From Geobacter sp. UBA6802 (GTDB lineage: Bacteria; Desulfobacterota; Desulfuromonadia; Geobacterales; Pseudopelobacteraceae), in NCBI GenBank assembly GCA_002452325.1, contig DKFG01000019.1:15261-29436 (forward strand): a stretch of DNA of 14,176 nt, given 5' to 3'. Under the pieces are notes generated by a model. It had not been told where the DNA came from. It ran no database searches and was given only the letters and a program-made list of their open reading frames with translations. Position 1 is the first letter of the stretch; the number at the start of each line of letters is the position of its first letter. This document shows, one piece after another, positions 1 to 6,654 of the stretch. The position numbers and the translations under genes are program-made.

Positions 1-358
1 AGCAGGAGGCGATATGGGTAGCCGGTAGACCTGCATGTTCTACCCGCATCCCTACCACCATGGACGACCGGCCCACATGGTTGATCCGGGCGTCGATCTG
101 GATGTCACGGTCATTGTCCACCACATGTCGGACGATGATATTGTCAATGGCGGCAGTGACCACCTTCGCATCGGGATGAATCTGCCGTGCATAGCCCAGC
201 GCAGCCTGCTCAGCCATGATGTCCAGATCCTCCAGCAACAGGCCGAACCTGAAGTTGCCGACAATCGGTTCATCCACAATCATATAACGGCGGCGTATCG
301 CTTGGTCTGTCGCCAAAGGCAGCGTCTTGTACAGGGATGTTTCGTTGGGCGTGGTCAT
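1..358 (-). CDS. Acyl-CoA thioesterase (hotdog fold), 3' end beyond window
   Basis: This leftward gene starts at ATG 358 behind an AGGAG ribosome binding site six bases upstream and runs off the left edge, so only the first 119 residues are visible. I read it from the reverse strand. It begins MTTPNETSLYKTLPLATDQA and continues with a segment (about residues 25-110) that resembles hotdog-fold acyl-CoA hydrolases of the YkhA/BACH type: a glycine-rich FRFGLLLEDLDIMAEQAA stretch where the central helix of the hotdog starts, then an HPDAKVVTAAIDNI strand and a D-RDI-I-ARINHVGRSSMVV strand pair. Such enzymes hydrolyse acyl-CoA to free acid and CoA in the cytoplasm. It looks like ordinary metabolism and marks the left border of the accessory block. 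Family assignment is by remembered pattern only; substrate is unknown. Confidence 0.7.
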   Translation of the reverse strand, partial: MTTPNETSLYKTLPLATDQAIRRRYMIVDEPIVGNFRFGLLLEDLDIMAEQAALGYARQIHPDAKVVTAAIDNIIVRHVVDNDRDIQIDARINHVGRSSMVVGMRVEHAGLPATHIASC

Positions 359-417
359 GGTTTACTCCTGAACAGGGTATCAGGCTCTATAATTCCAAAC
401 AAAAATTCCGTGGACAT

Positions 418-445
418 GTTATGCAGGAAAATGCTGGATGATCAA
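418..445 (-). promoter_or_regulatory. Possible sigma-70 promoter of the thioesterase gene
   Basis: On the reverse strand TTGATC (445-440) and CATAAC (423-418) are separated by 16 bases. Each matches four of six consensus bases. It would give a leader of about 50 nt before ATG 358. This is weak evidence. Confidence 0.25.
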
Positions 446-455
446 CATGAATTAT

Positions 456-690
456 TCAGGTCAGCGCTGATCTTTCGTGAAATCGGATCAGCCGATCCCG
501 GCTCCACCAGGTTCCGGTAGGGTTGTTGGGATTGCAGATAAAGACCAGTTTGGTGCGGCTGTCAACCCGTGCCAGTAAGCCTTCTTCATCAAACCCGAAG
601 TTAGCAAGTGGCGCCAGCCGTGCATCAACACCTGAAAAACGGGCAATCCATTCATAGACCGCAAAGGTGCGGTCAGCGGTCACTGCCTTC
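456..690 (-). pseudogene. Relic of a histidinol-phosphate-type aminotransferase (HisC-like)
   Basis: About 70 codons on the reverse strand read as an internal piece of a fold-type I PLP aminotransferase. DRTFAVYEWIARFSG is followed by a D-EGLL-RVDSRTKLVF strand and then ICNPNNPTGTWW, the hallmark PNNPTG loop that contacts PLP in HisC-like enzymes. The family is about 350 residues long. Here both ends are missing: an in-frame TGA lies just upstream of the fragment, similarity stops after WWSRDRLIRF, and the catalytic lysine region is absent. No ribosome binding site precedes the only in-frame GTG (683). It is a dead remnant, probably of a gene destroyed when the neighbouring accessory block arrived. 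HisC itself versus a related class I/II aminotransferase cannot be decided from this piece. Confidence 0.7.
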
Positions 691-936
691 CTGTCAAAGG
701 ATCAGGCTGATGCCATCTTTCAGGTAATCGCAAAACGGACTGAAAATAAAACCACTCTCATTACGCAATCACACGCAGTGTGCTCTGCGTATACCTGCGT
801 CCAACACACCGCATGCAACGCCCGCCACCACATGACGGAAAAAGGAGGCATTCTCACGCCGCCCAACAACCGGACAAGATTCAAAGTAACACCACAGGTC
901 GAAGCCGCCTTATCGGGAAGCAAATAATATCTAAAA
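691..936. other. Intergenic stretch, no convincing gene
   Basis: Between the aminotransferase relic and the first regulated promoter I see no recognisable gene. An ATG at 832 opens a 31-codon rightward ORF ending at 927 (MTEKGGILTPPNNRTRFKVT...), but no ribosome binding site precedes it and I recognise no family. The 13-mer CAACACACCGCAT at 802-814 recurs at 1692-1704, where it abuts the second promoter copy directly. Confidence 0.4.
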
Positions 937-968
937 CGACATGTATTGTCGCTATGACATGGTATGCA
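937..968 (+). promoter_or_regulatory. Operator-promoter module, copy 1 (FtsZ-like gene)
   Basis: The palindrome CGACA-TGTAT-TGTCG spans 937-951. The extended -10-like TGGTATGCA follows, with its hexamer at 963-968. The expected start site is near 975, leaving about 25 nt of leader before ATG 1000 with GGAGG at 990-994. No good -35 hexamer is present; the palindrome sits where it would be. Same spacing as the copies at 1711, 5597 and 13205 (reverse). Confidence 0.75.
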
Positions 969-999
969 GGGTCACTATTTTTTATAAATGGAGGCCGAC

Positions 1000-1611
1000 A
1001 TGCTACCACCCTTTACAGCACCTTCATCAATCAAGCTCTTGGCAGTTGGCTGGACAGCCATCCGTGCGCTGGATAGTTGCCCTGCTTTTCCGGCAGAGCA
1101 GCGTTACATCGCACTGACTAACGATGCCGTTGTACTGCGAACCTCAAACGCCCATCACAAACTGTTCCTCTGGCAGGACCCCGCTACCGGGGAATACAGA
1201 AATACCATAGTTGATGAACAGCCAGCCGCATCAGTTCCGTCAGACGGACTTGTCCAGCTGGTACGGCCCGGTGATACTGTTTTTCTGATAACCGGCTTCG
1301 GGCAAGACACTGAAGCCGCGCAACTGGTAGATCTGGCTGCACAGGCTCAGTTGGCGGGCGGAAAGGCGCGTGTTATCGGAACAGCCCCTGAAGGTCCTGG
1401 CTACACAAAGGAGCAACAGACTGCGCTTTCTCAGATCAACCTGCTCAAACAGCATCTGCTTCCTCCTGTTGTGGTGCCGTTTGGGCGCAACATGCTGTTG
1501 CGGCAATCAAGCCCGGATACCGAGATTATGGCACTCTACAGGATTGTTGACCGGATGCTGATAGAGGCCGTGCAGAGAATAACGGGCAAACAGCTTTGCC
1601 GCCAGGGTTGA
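1000..1611 (+). CDS. Small FtsZ/tubulin-fold protein with degenerate nucleotide loop
   Basis: The start is taken as ATG 1000, five bases after GGAGG (990-994); the in-frame ATG at 988 overlaps that site. The 203-residue product follows the order of the FtsZ N-terminal domain. IKLLAVGWTAIRALD (about 11-25) matches IKVIGVGGAGNNAVN. RYIALTNDAVVLRTS matches the FIAINTDAQALL strand. DTVFLITGFGQDTEAAQ (92-108) sits at the T4 loop, where FtsZ has GGGTGTG. After a VIGT strand, LLPPVVVPFGRNMLL matches VDTLIVIPNDRLL, and IVDRMLIEAVQRITGK matches the start of the H7 helix. The GGGTGTG signature is lost and the loop is two residues shorter. The T7 catalytic loop and C-terminal domain are absent. I infer a non-canonical, perhaps non-hydrolysing, FtsZ relative. 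It is controlled by operator copy 1 and lies 163 bp before the AAA+ gene. The family assignment is by motif order and not a search. Confidence 0.6.
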   Translation: MLPPFTAPSSIKLLAVGWTAIRALDSCPAFPAEQRYIALTNDAVVLRTSNAHHKLFLWQDPATGEYRNTIVDEQPAASVPSDGLVQLVRPGDTVFLITGFGQDTEAAQLVDLAAQAQLAGGKARVIGTAPEGPGYTKEQQTALSQINLLKQHLLPPVVVPFGRNMLLRQSSPDTEIMALYRIVDRMLIEAVQRITGKQLCRQG

Positions 1612-1710
1612 AGTGCTATCACCAAGGCATCGCGGCAGGAGTTTGTAAGCTGGTTGGCAGTATACCGACATGTACGGCAAGGGTCTGAGCTCAACACACC
1701 GCATCTAAAA

Positions 1711-1742
1711 CGACATGATCTGTCGCCTCAATGTGCCATTCT
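1711..1742 (+). promoter_or_regulatory. Operator-promoter module, copy 2 (AAA+ gene)
   Basis: The palindrome CGACA-TGATC-TGTCG spans 1711-1725 and the extended -10-like TGCCATTCT has its hexamer at 1737-1742. The expected start site is near 1749, 26 nt before ATG 1775. The flank ATCTAAAACGACATG is identical to copy 1. The separate conservation of the arms while the N5 spacer varies supports a protein-binding site. Confidence 0.75.
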
Positions 1743-1774
1743 CCATCTGACACTACAAGGTATGGAGGCAAATC

Positions 1775-3949
1775 ATGGCCCGCAGCCCCCGGCATAACCG
1801 TCACCGTTTCCAACCACAATCCGCTAAACTGTGCAGTGCGATCAAACCATACATGCCGCTTTTCGGCACCTGGCTGATTGATCTTGCCCTGTTTTTCGGC
1901 TGGCATGAAAGCAGCGCAGAAAATCACTGGCCCGATATATTCGGCGAGGACAACTTTTGTGCTCTTACTGGATTACAACCTCTTGAAGGCACGCATGTTG
2001 ACAAAGACGCAAACCCGGTTCCGATTACGCTTGAAAACTGTCGAGACAAGCTGCTTACGCAGCGCAAGAAACTCCAGAAGATGGAACTGGCTGATGATCT
2101 GCCGCTCCTGAGAAACATTGACCTGCTGGAAGGACTGCTTGGCCTGAACAAAGCTGAGAAGACGATACTGACGTTTGCAGCCGGGTTAAATGCTATTGAA
2201 GAATTCGAGCAAGCCATCAGCTCCAGTTGTCAGAAAATCAATTTAAAGAGTTTAAGTCAAGCTTTGGCACAGATTAGCGGGATAACGGAAACCGAACTGT
2301 ATAAGGCCTTAAACCACGACAGCATTCTATTCAGCACCGGACTTTTGGAAATCAGAACATACACTGACGAACTGCAAGAGAAAATAAGTATGATGCTCAG
2401 CCTTTCAGGCATACTGCTGATGCACCACGATAGCAGCAGCGATCTGGTGTTCCGTTTCATGAAAAAAGCGGCAGAACCAACCCTTACCTTCGAAAACTTC
2501 CCCCATCTGCAGCGCGATGCCAGGCTGCTGTCGGCATATCTGCGCAATACGCTGCTGAAAAAAGAGCGTGGCGTCAACATACTGCTGCATGGCAAGCCTG
2601 GCGTGGGCAAAAATGAGTTTGTTCAGGCCCTGGCCAGGGAGCTGCAGGTGGAGCTGTTTGAAGTTTCCTCTGTCGATGAGCAGGGAATCGCAGCCACAGG
2701 AAAAGAACGGTTCAGGATGTATGCGCTTTGCCAGAAGCTGCTGGCATCCAATCATAACGCTCTGCTGCTGTTTGATGAAATCGAGGATGTCTTCCCCGTT
2801 GGCCTCAGTCCAACCAACATGCTTTTTGGCAGCAGTGGCGTAGAACAGAGTAGCGCCAGCACCGGCAAAGCCTGGATAAACCGAACCATGGAAAACAATC
2901 CGATACCGGCCCTCTGGATCAGCAACCGGGTGGAACAGATCGACAAAGCCTATCTGCGGCGGTTTGATTATTCCGTCAGCTTTCCCACACCGCCATATAA
3001 CATCAGAGTGACTATGGCGGAACATCATTTTGCCTGTTTCGACCCGCCCCAAGACTGGTTGGAAAAGCTGGCAGCAAACGAGCAGATCAGCCCGGCCCAG
3101 TTTGAACGGGCTGCAAAAGTGGCGCGGCTTGGCAGTCCTGATGACAACTTGCAGGCGTTGCAACTGGTGGAGCAGACGCTGGATCGCAGCACAAGCCTGT
3201 TGGGTCAGAAAAAAACACCGGACAGGAACATAGTGCGCACCGGTTACAGCCTGCAATGGCTGAATACTGATCTACCGGTTCAACAACTGGTGGATGGCGT
3301 CACACGCCGCCCGTACGGCACCTTTTGCTTTTACGGTGCTGCCGGTACCGGCAAGAGCGAGCTTGCCCGCTACATGGCGGATCAGATCGGCAGACCAATA
3401 CTAATCAAGCGGGCTTCCGATATACTGAGCAAATGGCTTGGAGAATCAGAGCAGAACATAGCGGCCATGTTTACGGAAGCTCGTCAGCAGAATAGCGTGC
3501 TGGTACTGGATGAGGCGGACAGTTTTCTTGCAGACCGGCGGGATGCCCAAAACAGTTGGGAGGTAACCCAGGTTAATGAGCTGTTGACCCAGATGGAAGC
3601 TTTTGAAGGGATATTTATCTGCACCACCAACCTGATGAACAAGCTGGATCAGGCTTCGCTTCGCAGATTTACTTTCAAGGTGCGTTTTGATCCGCTGACG
3701 CCGGATCAGCGAGTAGCTCTGTTCCAGCAGGAGCTGGTTCGGCTGGGGGGAAACGAGGCAGATGCTGTTGCATGGAAGAGTAAGGTTAAAATGCTGGAGC
3801 AGCTTACCCCCGGCGACTTTGCTGTGGCAGCCCGGCAGTTTGAGCTGTGGGGTGAAACGCCCACAGCGGCCCGGCTCCATGACTGCCTCAGGAAAGAGTG
3901 TGAGGCCAAGGGAGCGGTTTCAAAAAAAATCGGGTTTTCAACCTGTTGA
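1775..3949 (+). CDS. Two-module AAA+ ATPase (N-D1-D2)
   Basis: ATG 1775 follows GGAGG with six bases between. The 724-residue protein has an N-terminal region of about 260 residues without recognised motifs, then two AAA+ modules, an arrangement like NSF/Cdc48. D1 has Walker A-like GKPGVGKN at 273-280, Walker B LLLFDE at 330-335, a sensor-like LWISNR and an arginine-finger-like KAYLRRFDY. D2 has canonical Walker A GAAGTGKS at 521-528, Walker B VLVLDEAD at 575-582, sensor 1 ICTTNL and QASLRRF. D1 carries Asn where the Mg2+-coordinating Thr/Ser of Walker A is expected, so D1 may bind but not hydrolyse ATP. Such proteins remodel or unfold protein partners in the cytoplasm; the substrate is unknown. 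The D2 half closely resembles the partial gene at 13316-14176. It has operator copy 2, and the next gene follows after 52 bp. Confidence 0.9.
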   Translation: MARSPRHNRHRFQPQSAKLCSAIKPYMPLFGTWLIDLALFFGWHESSAENHWPDIFGEDNFCALTGLQPLEGTHVDKDANPVPITLENCRDKLLTQRKKLQKMELADDLPLLRNIDLLEGLLGLNKAEKTILTFAAGLNAIEEFEQAISSSCQKINLKSLSQALAQISGITETELYKALNHDSILFSTGLLEIRTYTDELQEKISMMLSLSGILLMHHDSSSDLVFRFMKKAAEPTLTFENFPHLQRDARLLSAYLRNTLLKKERGVNILLHGKPGVGKNEFVQALARELQVELFEVSSVDEQGIAATGKERFRMYALCQKLLASNHNALLLFDEIEDVFPVGLSPTNMLFGSSGVEQSSASTGKAWINRTMENNPIPALWISNRVEQIDKAYLRRFDYSVSFPTPPYNIRVTMAEHHFACFDPPQDWLEKLAANEQISPAQFERAAKVARLGSPDDNLQALQLVEQTLDRSTSLLGQKKTPDRNIVRTGYSLQWLNTDLPVQQLVDGVTRRPYGTFCFYGAAGTGKSELARYMADQIGRPILIKRASDILSKWLGESEQNIAAMFTEARQQNSVLVLDEADSFLADRRDAQNSWEVTQVNELLTQMEAFEGIFICTTNLMNKLDQASLRRFTFKVRFDPLTPDQRVALFQQELVRLGGNEADAVAWKSKVKMLEQLTPGDFAVAARQFELWGETPTAARLHDCLRKECEAKGAVSKKIGFSTC

Positions 3950-4001
3950 AAAACACTGAAAAACATACGGATTTTAGAAAGCAAACGGGGAAGTGTTCAG
4001 C

Positions 4002-4904
4002 ATGAAACCTGAACTGCAAAAGCCGGTGGCAACGCAGAAAATCAGAGTAAGTACCAAGTATCGCGGCAATTGTCACAGTTCGTATCAGTATGATTACAAC
4101 AATTTTATCCACAAATACTTTCTTGCACCTGAAGACAAGGCAAAGCTGTGCCCATCAGACATATCAGTTTTAAGTATCCTGGCAGACAGGCTTGCAGAAT
4201 TTTGTGATGGTTCTTGTACAACTCCTCATGTTGCTCCCAGCTTTGCGACTATTTATTACAAGGATGTAAAGCTTGAGAAGCAGGTGGATTGGGAGGTGGT
4301 GCAACGCGGCTTGTCGGCGATTGAGGCATATGATCAGGATTGTAGCGCAGAACTGACTTTAGAAGAGACACGCGCTGCACTTAACCTTAATGATTGGCTC
4401 AGAAACCATGAAAAAACTCTGCTGGCCAGGATGTTGGCAATTAAACAGCAACTGCAACAGGAGATGCGTAGTGACGCCGCGTTTCTTGCAGACTATGAGA
4501 TAAATCTGATGCTCGATTTTTACTTACGGGAAGATGATCCGTTTTTTGAAGATGAACTGTCAAGTCGCGATGATTGGGATATGGAGACAGCACGCATGTG
4601 CTACATGAAGTGCTTTGTGGCCAGCAACCTGACAAAAGCAGATGTCGATGATCCTGATTACTTCGGGCTGGGGGATAATCAGGACCATAATGACATGCGA
4701 AACTGCAATCTCGACAATCCCGTGTATCAGTCAAAACATTGCTGGCTGTTTCATGAACTGGTATCGCATTGCGGGGTGCCGATTAAACATTTAATCAGAA
4801 TTGGCGCGGTCTGGGCCGACTTTCAGGTTATTCATCAACATGCTGTAACTATTGACCTAAGCGGTGAGCGAATAGAGGTAAACCAGATAAGGGTGCATGA
4901 ATAA
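4002..4904 (+). CDS. Hypothetical protein, probable partner of the AAA+ ATPase
   Basis: I do not recognise this 300-residue protein. ATG 4002 is preferred because GGGGAA (3987-3992) lies nine bases upstream; an in-frame GTG at 3993 is too close to that site. No signal peptide or membrane segment is visible. The middle (about 95-190) is rich in charged helical sequence with many acidic residues (REDDPFFEDELSSRDDWD). The C-terminal third has a compact His/Cys/Trp-rich stretch, HCWLFHELVSHCG, followed by a hydrophobic I-HLIRIGAVWADFQVIHQHA segment that looks like the folded core. It sits 52 bp behind the AAA+ gene on the same strand with no promoter of its own visible, so the two are probably cotranscribed and it may be an adaptor or substrate. 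No counterpart is seen next to the second AAA+ gene in this window. Confidence 0.75.
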   Translation: MKPELQKPVATQKIRVSTKYRGNCHSSYQYDYNNFIHKYFLAPEDKAKLCPSDISVLSILADRLAEFCDGSCTTPHVAPSFATIYYKDVKLEKQVDWEVVQRGLSAIEAYDQDCSAELTLEETRAALNLNDWLRNHEKTLLARMLAIKQQLQQEMRSDAAFLADYEINLMLDFYLREDDPFFEDELSSRDDWDMETARMCYMKCFVASNLTKADVDDPDYFGLGDNQDHNDMRNCNLDNPVYQSKHCWLFHELVSHCGVPIKHLIRIGAVWADFQVIHQHAVTIDLSGERIEVNQIRVHE

Positions 4905-4915
4905 ATACATAGGTG

Positions 4916-5200
4916 TCATGCGGCTTTGGGAAGCGAGATATCAAGCTTGCGCCCGACAGCGGCCGCATAACGCATGAGCGTGCGCAGGCTTGGCAGCGGA
5001 CGACCGGATTCAATACGAGCGACCACCGACTGTGTGGTCCCCATCCTTCGTGCCACCTGTTCCTGACTCAACCGTTCCTGTAGCCTGACCTCAATCATTT
5101 TTGCAGCAAAATTGAATTCCTGTTCCAGTGATTCGTATTCTTTTTTGAAATTCTCGTCCGCCAACAATTCATTTTTCAGTACCGAAAGTTTTTTACCCAT
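4916..5200 (-). CDS. XRE-family HTH antitoxin, HigA-like
   Basis: This is a 94-residue protein starting at ATG 5200 behind AGGAG (seven bases), the ATG lying inside the end of the toxin gene (8-base overlap). The C-terminal half is a lambda-repressor-type helix-turn-helix: LSQEQVARRMGTTQSVVARIESG (about 44-66) holds helices 2 and 3, then a PSLRTLMRYAAAVGRKLDI helix. The N-terminal 40 residues (DENFKKEYESLEQEFN) match HigA-type antitoxins paired with Gp49-like toxins. It should neutralise the toxin at 5193-5528 and repress the pair. Its 3' end faces the 4002-4904 gene tail-to-tail with 11 bp between. A truncated copy of its last about 30 codons is found at 13215-13306. Whether it also binds the CGACA palindromes is untested. 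Confidence 0.85.
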   Translation of the reverse strand: MGKKLSVLKNELLADENFKKEYESLEQEFNFAAKMIEVRLQERLSQEQVARRMGTTQSVVARIESGRPLPSLRTLMRYAAAVGRKLDISLPKAA

Positions 5201-5528
5201 TATTGATCTCCTGTATCCTCTCCAATGCGAGTGTAATTTCCGATGGAGGAGTCTGAGGTGTTTTCTTTACAAAGACCCGCAGTATGATTACTCGCCTGCC
5301 TGTCACCGTCACATAAAGCGCACGGGAAATACCAGAGCGTCCCTTTGCCCGCATCTCCCATAGTTTACCCTGAATATGCCGTAAATAAGGCATTCCAAGA
5401 TTTTCAAGACCAAACTGCTCAATCAGTTCGGATATTTTCAGCAGGCGAGCCTGCATATCGGCAGGTAGAGCCAAAAACTCAGCTTCTACAGCGTTATTCA
5501 GGAATTCTGTCTGCCATTTGTCGCTCAT
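5193..5528 (-). CDS. HigB/Gp49-like toxin (RelE superfamily)
   Basis: The 111-residue product starts MSDKWQTEFLNNAVEAEF at ATG 5528. Residues 50-110 carry the Gp49/HigB pattern: GMPYLRHIQGKLWEMRAKGRSGISRALYV, then a VIILRVFVKKTPQTPPSEI strand-helix, with conserved basic residues. Such toxins cleave mRNA at the ribosome. Toxin-first order with an overlapping antitoxin is typical of higBA-type operons. No ribosome binding site precedes ATG 5528, while a consensus -10 lies only six bases upstream, so the mRNA may be leaderless (see promoter entry). A TTG at 5558 is in frame, but it lies upstream of the -10 and is unlikely to be used. Confidence 0.85.
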   Translation of the reverse strand: MSDKWQTEFLNNAVEAEFLALPADMQARLLKISELIEQFGLENLGMPYLRHIQGKLWEMRAKGRSGISRALYVTVTGRRVIILRVFVKKTPQTPPSEITLALERIQEINNG

Positions 5529-5534
5529 GTTTGG

Positions 5535-5562
5535 ATTATAGCTTTTTTGCGATAGCAATCAA
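5535..5562 (-). promoter_or_regulatory. Promoter of the HigB/HigA-type operon
   Basis: On the reverse strand TTGATT (5562-5557) and a perfect TATAAT (5540-5535) are 16 bases apart. Transcription should start about seven bases after the -10, at or beside the A of ATG 5528, which predicts a leaderless message. The divergent HDAC-gene operator (5597-5611) lies only 34 bp away. Confidence 0.65.
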
Positions 5563-5596
5563 GAAGATAAAACATAATCCAGCCAGACATCACAAA

Positions 5597-5628
5597 CGAC
5601 ATGTTTTGTCGCGTGACTATGTCATTCT
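5597..5628 (+). promoter_or_regulatory. Operator-promoter module, copy 3 (leader ORF and HDAC-like gene)
   Basis: The palindrome CGACA-TGTTT-TGTCG spans 5597-5611 and the extended -10-like TGTCATTCT has its hexamer at 5623-5628. The expected start is near 5635, 28 nt before ATG 5663, which has the same TATGGAGGC ribosome-binding context as the AAA+ gene. Confidence 0.75.
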
Positions 5629-5662
5629 GTATCCATGAAATCAAACTTTATGGAGGCAGAAC

Positions 5663-5710
5663 ATGACCCAGCAGAAATCATCACAACCAGGCCACCGTTG
5701 GGATGAGTGA
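5663..5710 (+). CDS. 15-residue leader peptide upstream of HDAC-like gene
   Basis: ATG 5663 has GGAGG at 5652-5656 and the same distance to the operator (66 nt) as the real starts of the other regulated genes (63-65 nt). The ORF encodes MTQQKSSQPGHRWDE and stops at TGA 5708-5710, overlapping an in-frame GTG (5707) of the HDAC-like gene by the sequence GTGA. It could couple translation to the downstream gene, or be the remnant of a former N-terminus after a frameshift. It is too short for family recognition. Confidence 0.5.
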   Translation: MTQQKSSQPGHRWDE

Positions 5711-5730
5711 GAATTGTGAGGTATAGGCGT

Positions 5731-6609
5731 ATGCAAGTACATGATGAAAAGCCCATAAATGTTTTCTATGACGCACGTCAGTCTGTTGCATCCAACAACT
5801 CTTTCAGCCAGTCTGCGGAAAAACCGGCCAAGGTGCTGGAAAGCTGGCAGAGATTGGGGATTCCGCTTGAGGTCTACAGCTTTGAACCGCTCACTGCTGA
5901 TGATATTGCGTTGGCCCATGACCGCCGGTACGTGGAGAGCGTTCTGGCGCTTGAGGAGGAGAACGGCTTTGGCAACACAAACCCGCTGGTTGCTGCGGCC
6001 CTCCCTTGGGTCTGCGGCAGCATGGTTGCCGCCGCCCTGCACAGTTATGTCACCGGTGAGCTGTCCTTCAGCCCAACTTCAGGGGCTCATCACGCCCGTT
6101 ATGACTGCTGCGGTGTCTATTGCACCTTCAACTTTCTGGTCATAGCGGCCATCAAGGCCCACCAGGCCGGTGCAGCCAAGGTGGGTATCCTGGATCTTGA
6201 CTGTCACTACGGAGACGGCACCGATGACATTATCCGGCATCTGGGGCTTGATTTCATAGCGCATTACAGCTTTGGAGCGGAAGCAATAGAGAAGGGTGCA
6301 AAGGCGCAAGCCTGGCTCAAAAAGTTGCCGGAAATTGTGCGGTCATTCCGTAATGTAGACCTGTTTATCTACAATGCCGGTGTCGATGCTCACCTTGAAG
6401 ATCCGTTGGGTGGAGTCCTCAGCACGCAGCAGCTTGAACAACGGGACCAGCTTGTATTCAGGCATGCACGGCATTGGGGGCTGAACATCTGCGTCAGTCT
6501 GGCGGGAGGATATCAGGCTGACAGGGATGGAAATATTTCTCGGGTATTGGCGTTGCACGACAACACCTTCAGGGCTGGTTGGGAGGAGTATTGCCAAAAG
6601 CGTCGATAA
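5731..6609 (+). CDS. Histone deacetylase-fold hydrolase (HDAC/acetylpolyamine amidohydrolase superfamily)
   Basis: I chose ATG 5731, with TGAGGT eight bases upstream; GTG 5707 is an alternative that overlaps the leader stop. The 292-residue product has the complete zinc-hydrolase set: tandem histidines in SGAHHARY (His120, His121), DLDCHYGDGT with Asp155 of the charge relay and zinc ligands Asp157 and His159, the third ligand Asp219 in NAGVDAHLEDPLGG, and the transition-state tyrosine Tyr261 in LAGGYQ (usually GGGY). His159 is followed by Tyr where many members have a second His. Family members remove acetyl or acyl groups from lysine or polyamines in the cytoplasm; the substrate here is unknown. 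At about 290 residues it is a minimal catalytic domain. It is under operator copy 3, so coregulated with the FtsZ-like, AAA+ and DUF2779 genes, and converges on the PIN gene. Confidence 0.9.
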   Translation: MQVHDEKPINVFYDARQSVASNNSFSQSAEKPAKVLESWQRLGIPLEVYSFEPLTADDIALAHDRRYVESVLALEEENGFGNTNPLVAAALPWVCGSMVAAALHSYVTGELSFSPTSGAHHARYDCCGVYCTFNFLVIAAIKAHQAGAAKVGILDLDCHYGDGTDDIIRHLGLDFIAHYSFGAEAIEKGAKAQAWLKKLPEIVRSFRNVDLFIYNAGVDAHLEDPLGGVLSTQQLEQRDQLVFRHARHWGLNICVSLAGGYQADRDGNISRVLALHDNTFRAGWEEYCQKRR

Positions 6610-6618
6610 TTCCAGTAG

Positions 6619-6640
6619 GGGCGACCCCATGTGGTCGCCC
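6619..6640. repeat. GGGCGACC hairpin between convergent genes
   Basis: A perfect 8-bp stem, GGGCGACC/GGTCGCCC, with loop CCATGT lies in the 45-bp gap between the converging HDAC-like and PIN genes. No T-tract follows on either strand, so it is not a classical intrinsic terminator. The core resembles the TAGGGGCGACC...GGTCGCCC palindromes that occur as dispersed REP-like repeats in many genomes. Confidence 0.55.
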
Positions 6641-6654
6641 AATCGTGGCGGGCC

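Noticed and set aside
937..951. The palindromes could be SOS (LexA) boxes.
   Set aside because: CGACA-N5-TGTCG does not fit the LexA consensus sequences I know (CTGT-N8-ACAG or GAAC-N4-GTTC), and no lexA gene is in the window. DNA-damage control remains testable but is not supported.
988..1000. ATG 988 as start of the FtsZ-like gene.
   Set aside because: It overlaps the GGAGG site; ATG 1000 has correct spacing and the same distance to the operator as the other three genes.
1662..1674. CCGACATGTACGG as a fifth operator.
   Set aside because: Only one arm fits and no -10 or gene start follows at the required distance; at most a decayed half-site.
2405..3256. Long reverse-strand open frame of 283 codons opposite the AAA+ gene.
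   Set aside because: It lacks a ribosome binding site and any family pattern, and the opposite strand encodes complete AAA+ motifs; it is a shadow.
5706..5722. GTGAGAATTGTGAGG resembles half of the lac operator.
   Set aside because: Only one half-site is present, inside the overlap of two reading frames, and no LacI-type gene is seen; treated as coincidence.
6619..6640. Intrinsic terminator for the HDAC-like or PIN gene.
   Set aside because: The stem is good but no T-run follows on either strand, so it is listed as a repeat.
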